From: Chthonomonadaceae bacterium
GTDB lineage: Bacteria; Armatimonadota; Chthonomonadetes; Chthonomonadales; Chthonomonadaceae
NCBI GenBank assembly: GCA_027450145.1
Contig: DAIDKH010000006.1
Coordinates: 1 to 64,000 of the forward strand
Length of the DNA: 64,000 nt
Direction of reading: 5' to 3'
Position 1 is the stretch's first letter; every line of letters starts with the position of its first letter. The notes under the pieces were generated by a model, which was given only the letters and a program-made list of their open reading frames with translations, was not told the origin of the DNA and made no database searches. Positions 53,584 to 63,871 of the stretch are shown one piece after another. The position numbers and the translations under genes were made by a program.

Positions 53584-53886
53584 GTGAAATCGTTTGTTCT
53601 GCAATTACCAACTATACTTGGATCGCTAGCCGCAATGCTTGTCGCTTTTGTGTCTATGGTGAGCGGTACCTCGCCAGGAACATGCGTGGCGAAGTCGGCA
53701 GCAGCGTTCCTTGTCTTTGCGGGATTCGGCCTTGTGCTGCGCTTCGCACTAGTGGAAGTTGTAGACTCAGCGGCCAGCCTTGCCGCCGGAACGGAACATG
53801 GCGACGGTGGCGGACTGGATGTTATCGTACCAGGTTCATCGGTTGCAGACCTGTTGGGAACTGGACCAGAAACATCAGACAAATAA
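53584..53886 (+). CDS. Small two-helix membrane protein
   Basis: 100 residues: two membrane helices (PTILGSLAAMLVAFVSMV and AAAFLVFAGFGLVLRFALV) with a short Ser/Gly loop and a disordered tail. GTG at 53584 is taken as start because GGGGA lies eight bases upstream; TTG 53533 and GTG 53551 in the same frame lack SD support. It lies between flhG and fliA. I do not recognise a family; a motility or pilus accessory role is inferred from position. Confidence 0.6.
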   Translation: MKSFVLQLPTILGSLAAMLVAFVSMVSGTSPGTCVAKSAAAFLVFAGFGLVLRFALVEVVDSAASLAAGTEHGDGGGLDVIVPGSSVADLLGTGPETSDK

Positions 53887-53966
53887 ATTAAAGTGCGCAA
53901 TGCTTATTACGGCGTTATAATGTAGATGGGCTTGGCGGGTTATACCAGAAGGGGAGAGACGAACAT

Positions 53967-54737
53967 ATGAGTAACGGCGATGTTCTTGACCGGTGGCGTA
54001 CCTATAAAATAAACAACGACTTAGAATCACGCAGCTGGTTAATCAGACACTTCGCCTACCTGGTGAAAATAACGGCTGGGCGCGTCATCACAAACCTACC
54101 ACCTAGCCTGGAACGCGACGACCTCGTGAGCGCGGGCATCATGGGCCTGATAAAGGCAGTGGATCAATTTGATGTGAGTCGCCAGGTGAAGTTCGAGACC
54201 TATGCGATTGCGTTGATTCGTGGCGCCATTTTGGAGATGTTGCGCGAGGATGACTGGGTTCCGCGTTCTATACGTGAACGTGTAAAACTATTGGAGCGCA
54301 CTTACAACGCCGTTGAATCACGTTTGGGGCGTCCAGGTACCGACGATGAGATGGCCACGGAGTTGGGTGTAGCGCCGGAGGAGTACCAGAAAATGCTGGT
54401 TGAAACTGGCCGTACTTCTCTGCTGTCGCTTGAGGACATTCTGGTAGGTAGTGATGCCGGTGAGAAACTGCACCTTTCCGACGTGTTAAGCGATGATAAC
54501 GCGCCCCCTTCAATAGAGGCCGAGCTTCACGAGAGAAAACGAATGCTTGGCAAAGCGGTGGAAAGACTGCCAGAGCGTGAACGAATGGTCATTGCGCTCT
54601 ATTACTATGAGGGTCTAACGTTTAAGGAAATAGGGAAGACCCTAACGATTTCCGAGTCGCGGGTTTACCAGTTACATACTCAGGCAGTTATACGCCTTCA
54701 AGGCTACCTGCAACGAGATCTTGAACTATTTCATTGA
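53967..54737 (+). CDS. fliA: RNA polymerase sigma factor of the FliA/WhiG group
   Basis: 256 residues, sigma-28 group 3. Region 2: DDLVSAGIMGLIKAVDQFDV and RQVKFETYAIALIRGAILEM, the FliA hallmark, with WVPRSIRERV; region 3; region 4 with LPERERMVIALYYYEGLTFK and ISESRVYQLHTQAVIRL. FliA transcribes late flagellar and chemotaxis genes in most bacteria, while WhiG relatives control development. In bacteria lacking flagella it may control pili. GGGGAGAG lies upstream of ATG. No FlgM was recognised in the window. Confidence 0.93.
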   Translation: MSNGDVLDRWRTYKINNDLESRSWLIRHFAYLVKITAGRVITNLPPSLERDDLVSAGIMGLIKAVDQFDVSRQVKFETYAIALIRGAILEMLREDDWVPRSIRERVKLLERTYNAVESRLGRPGTDDEMATELGVAPEEYQKMLVETGRTSLLSLEDILVGSDAGEKLHLSDVLSDDNAPPSIEAELHERKRMLGKAVERLPERERMVIALYYYEGLTFKEIGKTLTISESRVYQLHTQAVIRLQGYLQRDLELFH

Positions 54738-54776
54738 GATGCGGCTCAGCCGGAACGCGTCCGGCAGGAGGGCAGA

Positions 54777-55076
54777 TTGATCGACGGAAGTTCTGAGATT
54801 AGGCCAATATTCGCCATTCAACCGCCAAACTCCATTCGTCCAATTACCGAACAACATGCCCATGATCGTCAGCAGCGCCAGCGCGGCGGACGTCATGATG
54901 CTCAACAGGACGATGAACAGGAAAGCACGGTCGATACTATTGAACTGAGCGCACAGGCGCAGTCAATTATCCAGCATACGGGAGACATTCCCGGCGAAAA
55001 CGCGCATTCTGAACCTTCTGAACAAACGCCCACCAATGCGACTCCAGCGGACTCCCACCTTGATATCTCCGTTTGA
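54777..55076 (+). CDS. Small disordered protein downstream of fliA
   Basis: 99 residues beginning with TTG, set by AGGAGG five to six bases before. The sequence is hydrophilic and rich in Gln, Pro and Glu (HAHDRQQRQRGGRHDAQQDD), without helix or membrane segments; the C-terminal ADSHLDISV may be a conserved end. It lies 39 bases after fliA and 56 before the SwrB-like gene. Flagellar loci of Bacillota often have such a short uncharacterised gene near sigD. No function claimed; an anti-sigma role cannot be excluded. Confidence 0.65.
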   Translation: MIDGSSEIRPIFAIQPPNSIRPITEQHAHDRQQRQRGGRHDAQQDDEQESTVDTIELSAQAQSIIQHTGDIPGENAHSEPSEQTPTNATPADSHLDISV

Positions 55077-55132
55077 CAATCGGCGTGTGACAACCGTATG
55101 CTATTTTCCGTATGTGAGAGAGGAATGATGTT

Positions 55133-55720
55133 ATGCTGCAGTACATAGTGCTGGCACTGCAAATAGTACTGCTAGCGGTAAGTTGGGTCCTATTTCAGCA
55201 AGCGAAGACCGAGCTGAACGCCAAAGCTGCCGAGATGCCAGTGCTTACCGAAGTTCAAGCCCTGCACGACAGAGTGAAGCAGTTGCTTGGTGAGCTTGAA
55301 CGTACAGCTGAAAGGGAAGCCGACAAGCTGGCTAGCGAGTGTTCGCGAGCCGAAACTCTGTTGGCAGCGATGCAGGTTGCAGCTATGCAGGGTGTTTGCG
55401 GACCGGTTTCTGCCAATTCAACACCAGAAGCAATTGGGAATTTAGAAGCATTAGACGACGTCTCTACACTCACGAATCCGTCCTATTTGTCGGGCCGCCA
55501 GGTGGAAGCACAGGGTATTGAGAGTGGCCAAGACACTGACCACGCCATCGTAGCAAAGCCACAGGGCAATTCGGTCAACAGAGGCTCCGGTAATCCCATG
55601 TCCCGACGAGAGGCAATAATACGGCTTGCAATGAAGGGTGAGTCCTCTGCAGCGATCGCTCGCACCCTGGGTGTTTCGGAAGGAGAAGTCGAAACTGTGG
55701 TAGGGCTTCTCAGGTCGTAA
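55133..55720 (+). CDS. SwrB/DUF6115-like membrane-anchored protein
   Basis: 195 residues. One N-terminal membrane helix (YIVLALQIVLLAVSWVLF), a coiled coil (about 25-85), a low-complexity linker, and a C-terminal helix-turn-helix-like unit AIIRLAMKGESSAAIARTLG followed by SEGEVETVV. This plan matches SwrB/YlxL of Bacillus and DUF6115, which follow sigD and promote assembly of the flagellar export apparatus. The position after fliA agrees. SD AGAGGA lies eight bases before ATG. Confidence 0.72.
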   Translation: MLQYIVLALQIVLLAVSWVLFQQAKTELNAKAAEMPVLTEVQALHDRVKQLLGELERTAEREADKLASECSRAETLLAAMQVAAMQGVCGPVSANSTPEAIGNLEALDDVSTLTNPSYLSGRQVEAQGIESGQDTDHAIVAKPQGNSVNRGSGNPMSRREAIIRLAMKGESSAAIARTLGVSEGEVETVVGLLRS

Positions 55721-55836
55721 CTCGTGAAAATGTCAGACTTGTTGGTGCTGTCTTCAACATCTCCGCCTAGTTCGGTATAATATGTGCAGTTTGTAGCAAT
55801 ATTTACTTTTTTGTCTCCGAAGGAGAACCGATCGTC

Positions 55837-56970
55837 TTGATTTCGAATATACGCAGCCATGCTGCGGCATTTGCTGTGCCGGGGTTGCTGCTGTCACTAT
55901 GTGCTCTCTCCGGGTGTCAAGGTAAAAAAGTGGTAGCCCAGCTGGGAAGCACCTCGTTCACCGAAAGTGCGTACCTCAAGCGTCTTGAGACCATTACACC
56001 AGCCGACTTTACTCAAGATGAAACCTTAGCAGGATTTCCCAACGATCCGTCTCTAACTGCAGGCTCTGTCGCGCTAATTGATATGATTCGCGAGACCGCT
56101 CTGGCTAATCTGGCCGCTCAAAAGAAAGTAGTCATCTCCGACAGTGACATCGATCAGCTGTTGAACGTCCAAAAGCAGATGAACCCGTCGCTTGATAAAG
56201 CTATCCGAGTGGGACTGGTGTCCGAGACAAATATACGACGCACCATCAAGATGCAGCTTGAGATTACCGGAATTGGCTCTGATAACGCCACTATCACTCC
56301 GGCAGAGATACAGCAGTTTTATAACCAGAACATTAACGCATTTAAGTTGCCCACTCTTTACGGTTTGCGAATGGTGACCGTGCCTAACAGCACACTGGGT
56401 ATTCAGGTGCTAAATGAAGTGAAAGCCACTGGCAATTTTCCTGCAGTAATGCAGAAGTACAACATTCCCGCCAGTCCGCCGCTTGACGGCCACGAACAGA
56501 TACTTTCGGAAGCACAGCTAAAAACTATTGCGCCACTTTACCAAGCGGTCACCAAGCTCACACCTCTTCAATTTGTCACCGCACCGGTACAGTATAAGGC
56601 ACCTGGCGGGCAGACCTTTGCCATCGTCGCGCAGCTCACCAGAACGATGCCCGCGCATACACTTACTTTAGCGGATGTAACGCCGCTTATAAGGTTGCAG
56701 CTGCTGCACCAGAAATTCCCGGATTACCAGCCTCATACGTTTCAACTATTGAATACCTATTTGAAGAATCAGAAGGTCGTGATTTACCCGACGGGATTGG
56801 CGGCAACCGTTTCCAGATATCTGTTGGCGGTTCCACCCGCGTCGACTACAGGTATACCGGCGGCTCCTCAAGCAGCGCCGGCGACGAAGCCAAGCGCACC
56901 CAGTCCTTCAACCAGCACTGCGGCCCCTGCCGCAACACCGGGCGGATCTAACCTGCCGGCACTACCGTGA
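55837..56970 (+). CDS. SurA/PrsA-like lipoprotein with degenerate isomerase domain
   Basis: 377 residues. Lipoprotein signal with LCALSGC (Cys27). Then a SurA_N-type chaperone part: VVAQLGSTSFTESAYLKRLE, LIDMIRETALANLAAQKKVV, ISDSDIDQLLNVQKQMNP, and ITPAEIQQFYNQNINAFKLP. In place of a parvulin domain the sequence TLYGLRMVTVPNSTLGIQVL is only weakly similar, so isomerase activity is doubtful. The tail is Ala/Pro/Ser-rich. It should act as a periplasmic folding helper. The start is TTG with AGGAG 11 bases upstream. It overlaps mazG by four bases. Confidence 0.8.
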   Translation: MISNIRSHAAAFAVPGLLLSLCALSGCQGKKVVAQLGSTSFTESAYLKRLETITPADFTQDETLAGFPNDPSLTAGSVALIDMIRETALANLAAQKKVVISDSDIDQLLNVQKQMNPSLDKAIRVGLVSETNIRRTIKMQLEITGIGSDNATITPAEIQQFYNQNINAFKLPTLYGLRMVTVPNSTLGIQVLNEVKATGNFPAVMQKYNIPASPPLDGHEQILSEAQLKTIAPLYQAVTKLTPLQFVTAPVQYKAPGGQTFAIVAQLTRTMPAHTLTLADVTPLIRLQLLHQKFPDYQPHTFQLLNTYLKNQKVVIYPTGLAATVSRYLLAVPPASTTGIPAAPQAAPATKPSAPSPSTSTAAPAATPGGSNLPALP

Positions 56971-58511
56971 TAGAGCTTGTTGGAATGGGTCCTGGTAGTT
57001 TGATGGACCTATCGCGCAGGGCGGAAGCTGCCCTGCGCGCCGCGTCGGAGGCACACGTTTCGGGCACAGGTAAGCTCTTATTTCGCACGGCACGCCATCC
57101 AGCTGCTCAGGAACTTCAGGCCCAGGGACTTGTCTTCGAATCATTTGACTCCCTCTACGAGACAGCCTCTAGTTTTGGAAACCTCTATCAACAGATCGCC
57201 AGCGAGGTAATCGCTGCGGCAGCGACACAACCGGTCACCTATGTTGTACCTGGCAGCGTGACTACTGGTGAGGAAAGCGCCCGACTCATACTGCAGATGG
57301 CGGTAGAACGAGGTATACCCACCAGCATTCTACCAACTGCAGATTTCGTTGCTCCTGTCCTTGCGGCAGTTAGGACGGCGGCTTCCTCAGGGTACGATGT
57401 GCGAGACGCACTCTCACTACACGGTGCGGATGCCGTTGACGCGCAAGGCTTTCCGTCGTCATCCCGGTTGTCGACAGACAGGCCACTCATACTGTTCCAA
57501 ATATATGATCGTGATATTGCCTCAGCAGTGAAGCTTGCACTTATGCGAGACTATCCCGACGACTGGCAAGTGGCACTTGTACAGGCTGCGGGCACAAGCC
57601 AGGAAGCCGTAAGGTGGGTAGAATTATGCCGACTCGATAGGGAGACACCCGATCACCTTACTTCCCTTTACATTCCTGCACTGCCACCGGAACTCCGTCC
57701 CCGGGATTTTGCGGCACTGACTGGCATCATGGCACGATTACGCGCACCCAATGGCTGCCCCTGGGATAGAGAACAGACGCACCAGACCCTAAAGCGATAT
57801 TTGGTGGAAGAGATTTACGAGGTGATTGATGCGATTGATTCTGACGATCCGGAGAGTCTTTGCGAGGAGCTAGGCGATGCTCTTCTCCAGTCTGTATTTC
57901 ACGCGCAGCTGGCAGCTGAAGAGGGCGTATTCAACATTGACGATGTGGTTTCGGGTATCGCTACGAAGTTAATTCGAAGACACCCGCACGTTTTCGGTGA
58001 CGTTGACGCGGCGGATAGTGCCGCTGTACTGGTAAATTGGGAGAAGATCAAGCGCAATGAGAAGGGTGGTGCAGTGGCTGAAAAGCGCAAATCCGCCCTG
58101 GATGGCGTTCCTCTATCCATGCCGGCATTGGTGCGAGCTATGGAGATCAGCCGGAAGGCAGTGAAAGTAGGTTTCGATTGGCCTGATCTTGCAAGCGTAA
58201 TGGAGAAGGTCCATGAGGAAATTGGCGAACTAGGTGCAGAATTGCATCAGGAGACCATAAACCGCGAGGCCGCAGGGCGAGAGATTGCAGATCTGCTGTT
58301 CACTCTGGTACAGGTAGCTCGGCACCTTGAACTCGATGCCGAAGAGCTGCTTCGAGCAATGCTCAAGCGGTTTGAGTTAAGATTTCGCCACATGGAACAG
58401 TCTGTTGCGGCCGAGGGTAAAGCACTCGGCGCTTGTTCAGCGGATGAACTTGAGGCATTGTGGCAACAAGCGAAGGCACAGGAAAAAGCGAGCGAAAGTA
58501 ACCCTCGCTAA
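56967..58511 (+). CDS. mazG: MazG NTP pyrophosphohydrolase with N-terminal tetrapyrrole-methylase-like domain (YabN type)
   Basis: 514 residues. The N-terminal half (1-215) has the methylase fold with ELVGMGPGSLMDLS at the start and VPGSVTTGEESARLIL; it is a degenerate methyltransferase in such fusions. The C-terminal half holds a full MazG: GCPWDREQTHQTLKRYLVEE, EEIYEVIDAI, CEELGDALLQSVFHAQLA, then the second copy HEEIGELGAELHQE and REIADLLFTLVQVARHL. MazG clears (d)NTPs under stress or starvation. The GTG start overlaps the preceding stop (GTGA). Its 3' end overlaps that of the convergent kdsD by four bases. Confidence 0.93.
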   Translation: MIELVGMGPGSLMDLSRRAEAALRAASEAHVSGTGKLLFRTARHPAAQELQAQGLVFESFDSLYETASSFGNLYQQIASEVIAAAATQPVTYVVPGSVTTGEESARLILQMAVERGIPTSILPTADFVAPVLAAVRTAASSGYDVRDALSLHGADAVDAQGFPSSSRLSTDRPLILFQIYDRDIASAVKLALMRDYPDDWQVALVQAAGTSQEAVRWVELCRLDRETPDHLTSLYIPALPPELRPRDFAALTGIMARLRAPNGCPWDREQTHQTLKRYLVEEIYEVIDAIDSDDPESLCEELGDALLQSVFHAQLAAEEGVFNIDDVVSGIATKLIRRHPHVFGDVDAADSAAVLVNWEKIKRNEKGGAVAEKRKSALDGVPLSMPALVRAMEISRKAVKVGFDWPDLASVMEKVHEEIGELGAELHQETINREAAGREIADLLFTLVQVARHLELDAEELLRAMLKRFELRFRHMEQSVAAEGKALGACSADELEALWQQAKAQEKASESNPR

Positions 58512-59491
58512 AGGCCAGCGCGAACGAGGTCATGTACCCGGATGAAGCCTCGGAACTGTGATTCGTCGTCCAGCACTGGTGCTACCGATACCGGCCTTTC
58601 GCGTTCGGTCATCCGTTGCAACGCATCGTAAGCGAGTTCCTGCGGCTTGGTAGTAACTGCCGGAGAGGCATTCATGAAGTCGGCTGCCCGCTGCGCAAAG
58701 CCATTGGTTAGTCCTTCAACGAGCGCGCGACGCATATCCGCCTCTGCAATAATCCCCGCCAAAGCTCCGTTCGCATTAAGCACTGCTACTGCGCCAAAAT
58801 GACCAGCCGTAAGGGCAAATACGACATCTGTAAATGAGGCATCGGGTGCCACTGTTGCCTTACTGTAATCCTGTGACTCAATAATGTCGATAACCCGCAA
58901 AATCAGTCGACGACCCAGGCGGCCACCAGGATGGTTCACGGCATAATCTTCCGCCGTTCGGCCCCTCACTTTTTGCAGGGTCATTGCTAGCGCATCGCCT
59001 AGAGCAATCGCCACAACGACGCTGGCTGTGGGGGCGAGCAGTAATGGGCAGGCTTCACGTTCTACAGAGGCATCAATGACAACCTGTGCCCGCTGAGCCA
59101 GCGTTGAATGAGGGTTGCCCACTAATGCAATAATTGGCGCACGTTGGGTTAGGTATGGCAGAAGGTCGTTGAGCTCTGTGCTTTCACCACTGTGGCTCAT
59201 AGCGATCACTATATCGCCTTGCTGAACGATACCCAAGTCGCCGTGCATGGCCTCGGCTGGATGTAGAAAAACCGCAGGACAGCCCGTTGATGTAAGCGTG
59301 GCTGCGAGTTTGCGAGCTGCAATGCCGGATTTACCTACACCTGTGGTGATAACTCGACCTTTGCATTCGTTCATTAGACGAATTGCATCTCTAAATGCAC
59401 CAGTAAGCGCGTGTGCCGCTCGCTCCAGCGCTTGAGCCTCAACTGTCAACACATCGGCCCCAAAGGTCAACACATCAAAGTCCTGTAGCAT
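58508..59491 (-). CDS. kdsD: D-arabinose 5-phosphate isomerase (SIS + 2 CBS)
   Basis: Converts ribulose 5-phosphate to arabinose 5-phosphate, the first step to Kdo. 327 residues. SIS domain with VITTGVGKSGIAARKLAATL, STGCPAVFLHPAEAMHGDLG and MSHSGESTELNDLLPYL; two CBS domains in the C-terminal 120 residues. The GKSG, HPxEAxHGD and SxSGxT motifs are those of KdsD/GutQ. ATG at 59491 shares its A with the upstream stop (TGATG); a GTG one codon earlier is possible. Its place after rmd and in one unit with kdsA supports KdsD over GutQ. Confidence 0.93.
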   Translation of the reverse strand: MLQDFDVLTFGADVLTVEAQALERAAHALTGAFRDAIRLMNECKGRVITTGVGKSGIAARKLAATLTSTGCPAVFLHPAEAMHGDLGIVQQGDIVIAMSHSGESTELNDLLPYLTQRAPIIALVGNPHSTLAQRAQVVIDASVEREACPLLLAPTASVVVAIALGDALAMTLQKVRGRTAEDYAVNHPGGRLGRRLILRVIDIIESQDYSKATVAPDASFTDVVFALTAGHFGAVAVLNANGALAGIIAEADMRRALVEGLTNGFAQRAADFMNASPAVTTKPQELAYDALQRMTERERPVSVAPVLDDESQFRGFIRVHDLVRAGL

Positions 59492-60444
59492 CACACAACC
59501 CCTTCGCGATTACGCCAATAGTTCAAGGTGTCTGCTAATGTCTGGTTCAGGCTAATTTGTGGCCGCCATGCAGTTGCCCTCGTCAGCTTCGAGCTGTCAC
59601 CCGTCGAGCATTGAATATCTGCTGGACGCAGGCGGTTTGGGTCTACCTCTACCGAGACAGACACTCGAGCCATTGCTATAAGGCGGTCTAGCAGCGACTG
59701 GGTTGTAAGCGGATTATTCGTTGCAATGTTATATGCCTCTCCTGGCACACCATGAGTTAGCAGGAGAGTGTAGGCCGTCACGACGTCGCGCACATCCAGA
59801 AAATCTCGCTTCGCGGCAAGGTTGCCCACCCTGATGATCGGCTCCTGCCTACCGGCTTCAATTTGAGCGATCTGGCGGGCGAAGCTGGAAAGCGCGAACG
59901 TAGGTGCCTGACCTGGGCCAATGTGGGTGAACGGGCGTGCAATCATGGTGAATGCCGGATAGTTACGAGCGCAGTTTTCCGCTTCAATTTTGCTGTCTGT
60001 GTAGGCGCCAAACCTCCATAGGGGCCCTAACGGAGATGTCTCCAATGCCGCGCCAATACCCTCTCGGTCACCATACACATAGCCCGAACTGATAAACAGA
60101 ACCCGCGGAAACGGAGTAATTTCTGCAGCGGCATCTAACAGCGTTCTCGTACCCTCAACGTTTACAGCGAAGATCTGGTCGCGATCTGTACCGGCACCAG
60201 CTGAGGCTGCGGCTAGGTGGACGATGTGCGTTGGCCTGTGTGCTGCCACGATGGCTGCAATCTCCTCCTTGCGTCCGAGATCCGCGTTAAAGTGGCGTAT
60301 GCGTTCGGTCGCAGGGCAAGCGGCTTCGGCCTGGCGATCGACACAAAGGAGCTCAGAAAAGGTATCGCCCTGAAGTAGGGATGACACGAGATGCTGGCCG
60401 ACGAAGCCGGAGGCGCCAGTGATGAGTATACGCGAAGCGTCCAT
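59491..60444 (-). CDS. rmd: GDP-6-deoxy-D-lyxo-4-hexulose reductase (RMD-type SDR)
   Basis: 317 residues, extended short-chain dehydrogenase. ILITGASGFVGQHLVSSLL (NAD(P) site), the Ser and YxxxK of the active site (SSGYVYG, AYTDSKIEAEN), and the C-terminal half with RPFTHIGPGQAPTFALSSFA and KRDFLDVRDVVTAY typical of RMD. It reduces the product of Gmd to GDP-D-rhamnose. Fucose formation would need a GMER-type epimerase-reductase; this sequence fits RMD better, so D-rhamnose is the likely sugar. It starts six bases after gmd. Confidence 0.85.
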   Translation of the reverse strand: MDASRILITGASGFVGQHLVSSLLQGDTFSELLCVDRQAEAACPATERIRHFNADLGRKEEIAAIVAAHRPTHIVHLAAASAGAGTDRDQIFAVNVEGTRTLLDAAAEITPFPRVLFISSGYVYGDREGIGAALETSPLGPLWRFGAYTDSKIEAENCARNYPAFTMIARPFTHIGPGQAPTFALSSFARQIAQIEAGRQEPIIRVGNLAAKRDFLDVRDVVTAYTLLLTHGVPGEAYNIATNNPLTTQSLLDRLIAMARVSVSVEVDPNRLRPADIQCSTGDSSKLTRATAWRPQISLNQTLADTLNYWRNREGVV

Positions 60445-60450
60445 CTGCAG

Positions 60451-61452
<1,002 letters not shown>

Positions 61453-62289
61453 CTAGCTTGAATGAGCGATTTTGTGTATGGCTAGCGCCGATTGTAGAAC
61501 AGCGCGCAGTTGATGCAGCGGCAACATAGTAGCAGCATCAGACAGGCCCTTTTCAGGGTCGGGATGTACTTCCAAAAACAGTCCATCAATCCCCACTGCA
61601 GCAGCAGCCCTAGTGAGGTGGGGGATGAATTCGCGGCGGCCACCTGACGAGGTACCCGCACCGCCAGGAAGTTGGAGGCTGTGGGTGCCGTCGAAGATTA
61701 CCGGATGGCCAAACTGCCTCATCTGCGGAAGAGACGTCATATCTACAACCAACGTGTTGTAGCCAAACGATACGCCGCGTTCGGTAAGAAGAAGGTTGGT
61801 ACACCCAGCTTCTGTCATTTTGTCAACCGCATTTTTCATGTCCCAGGGGGCCAGGAACTGTCCCTTTTTTATGTTGACGCATCGCTCGGTGGCGGCAGCG
61901 GCTAACAACAGGTCCGTTTGGCGAGACAAAAAGGCAGGAATCTGCAATATATCGACCACCTCAGCAGCTTTAGAGCATTGCCAGGTCTCATGCACATCGG
62001 TTAGGATTGGGACTTTAAACTCTTCTTTAATCTTTTGCAAAACCTCAAGGCCTTTTTCTATCCCGTTACCTCTAAACGATTTTGCACTGGTGCGGTTTGC
62101 CTTGTCAAAACTTGCCTTGAATACGTAGGAGACACCCAAATCAGCCGCGATCTGCTGTACTTCGGCTGCTACCTTTCTGCACAGTTCATGGCTTTCTATT
62201 ACGCACGGTCCTGCAATTAACAGCATAGGATGGTGAGGTGCGCCTATAGAGATGGATCCCGCGCGTGCAGGTGTTATGGACGCTGCCAT
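61453..62289 (-). CDS. kdsA: 3-deoxy-8-phosphooctulonate (Kdo8P) synthase, metal-dependent class
   Basis: Condenses arabinose 5-phosphate with PEP in the cytosol to Kdo 8-phosphate for LPS. 278 residues. AGPCVIES holds Cys29: a Cys here (Asn in E. coli) marks the metal-dependent class II. Other marks are [40 protein letters not shown] (His metal ligand) and FLEVHPDP with a later Asp. AAGGAG lies five bases before ATG. First of the unit kdsA-gmd-rmd-kdsD. Presence of kdsA implies an outer membrane with Kdo-containing LPS or capsule. Confidence 0.95.
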   Translation of the reverse strand: MAASITPARAGSISIGAPHHPMLLIAGPCVIESHELCRKVAAEVQQIAADLGVSYVFKASFDKANRTSAKSFRGNGIEKGLEVLQKIKEEFKVPILTDVHETWQCSKAAEVVDILQIPAFLSRQTDLLLAAAATERCVNIKKGQFLAPWDMKNAVDKMTEAGCTNLLLTERGVSFGYNTLVVDMTSLPQMRQFGHPVIFDGTHSLQLPGGAGTSSGGRREFIPHLTRAAAAVGIDGLFLEVHPDPEKGLSDAATMLPLHQLRAVLQSALAIHKIAHSS

Positions 62290-62764
62290 GTTGCTCCTTA
62301 AACGTGTAATATGTTAACAAACGCGATGATATGGTCGATGCTTCACGGGTCGGTCCAATTCATCGTCGAATCGGTACGGCGAGCGCCCCAGTCCTATTGC
62401 CAGCTGGACATGAGTTCGCATTTGCTAACCAGTTAGTAAATGCATAACCTTCCGCGAAATTGCTGTAAGTCGTTGAACGACGCCTTCCATACCGCAACCA
62501 TTACACAGTCGTGGCTTGATTTTGAGGCTGTACCGGTCGACGACGACTGCAACGGTTCCAATGTCCTCGCTACCTTAATCAGATACCAGAATTGTACACT
62601 ATATCCGGGTTGATACGCGGCTTGTGGTTCGCCTAATGATAACGCTTACGGGGCCCTCAACTACCTCACGTTGATAGGAATACCGTCTGAATAGGATAGT
62701 GAGCACCTAATAACTTGTCTTAACAAGGTGGCCAAAAGCCGCGGCACAATGCGATGAAGCCGCA
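62290..62764. other. 475-base intergenic region
   Basis: Between the kdsA start and the end of the GT4 gene, both minus-strand. TACAAT on the minus strand near 62594 has no good -35. No terminator for the GT4 gene, tRNA or small gene with SD was recognised. Confidence 0.4.
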
Positions 62765-63871
62765 TTATGTTCCTTCGCGCACGTGTCGTCTGCCCGATCG
62801 TGCAACCCGGGCGAGAACGTCGAGTATTGCCGGTGTAAGCCTCTCCACTGTGAAGTGGTTTTGAATGGTGTTCTTCGCAGCTTCTCGCAGCATCGACCTC
62901 TGTTCCTCGTCTGCAAGCATGTCTACAATGGCCCTTGTCAGTGCTTGGGGATCGGCCGGTGGTACCAAAACAAGTGAGCCTGGCTCCGCATTGCATTCAG
63001 GTGTCCCACCCACTGCGGATGCCACGCAGGCACATCCTGCTGCCATTGCCTCCAACACAGCTACGGGGAACATCTCGTCTAGAGACGGAAGCACATAGAC
63101 GTCTAAAGCGGAGAGAAGGCGAGGAATGTCACTGCGGTAGCCTAGCCATAGAATGTGGTTCACTACACCTAGCTTTTCAGCCTCGTGGCGCACTCTGTCA
63201 TAGTAATCGGGCTTGCGCACGTGGCCTGCGAATGCAACCATGGTATCCGGGGCGGACTTGAGGATTTCTGGTAAAGCGCGAACCAGGTACAACTGACCTT
63301 TGCGCGGCAGAAAATCACTTATTACGCCTACAAGTCGCTGCTCGGGTGATAGGTTTAGTTCTGTTCGTACTTCCTCCCGAGTGTCTTGTGGAAGGTTAAA
63401 ACGAGAGCTGTCAACAAAATTGTAAACCATATCCATCTTACGTCGCGGAATGAGGTTGTGTGTCTGGTGATACCGTCGCGTAACACCTGAGACCGCAATG
63501 ATGTGGCTGGCAAACTGCCAGTGAGGATGCATTTTATGTGACTGGGCGGTCGCCACGCAGGGAACATGCGTAAGGTGACTTAGAAAAACCCCGAAGTTAT
63601 GGGCCCTAGTCATGTGCGTGTGGATTATTTCAATTTGGTGCACCCTGATCATCCGAGCCACTTCATTTAGCTCATTTAAGGGCCAGCGATTAAGGTTGCA
63701 CTCATGGACTATGACATTAGCCGTTCCAGCTAATTCTCGCCCTATCCATGAATCCCGCCGACACACCATAATTACAGTATGACCGCATCGTGCCATCTCC
63801 TTTGTAAGGAGCAGTGCATGCATAATCGCACCGTTCACGTCTACGCCGGAAACAATTTCCATTACCTTCAT
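62765..63871 (-). CDS. GT4-family glycosyltransferase
   Basis: 368 residues, GT-B fold. The acceptor domain begins MKVMEIVSGVDVNGAIMHAL and includes EIIHTHMTRAHNFGVFLS. The donor domain has VGVISDFLPRKGQLYLVRAL, HILWLGYRSDIPRLLSALDV and the E-x7-E motif in DEMFPVAVLEAMAAG. GT4 enzymes transfer a nucleotide-sugar with retention and often build LPS or capsule. The ATG at 63871 is chosen (AGGAAG about 12 bases upstream). Proximity to kdsA and gmd-rmd suggests surface glycan assembly, possibly with GDP-rhamnose as donor. Confidence 0.88.
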   Translation of the reverse strand: MKVMEIVSGVDVNGAIMHALLLTKEMARCGHTVIMVCRRDSWIGRELAGTANVIVHECNLNRWPLNELNEVARMIRVHQIEIIHTHMTRAHNFGVFLSHLTHVPCVATAQSHKMHPHWQFASHIIAVSGVTRRYHQTHNLIPRRKMDMVYNFVDSSRFNLPQDTREEVRTELNLSPEQRLVGVISDFLPRKGQLYLVRALPEILKSAPDTMVAFAGHVRKPDYYDRVRHEAEKLGVVNHILWLGYRSDIPRLLSALDVYVLPSLDEMFPVAVLEAMAAGCACVASAVGGTPECNAEPGSLVLVPPADPQALTRAIVDMLADEEQRSMLREAAKNTIQNHFTVERLTPAILDVLARVARSGRRHVREGT

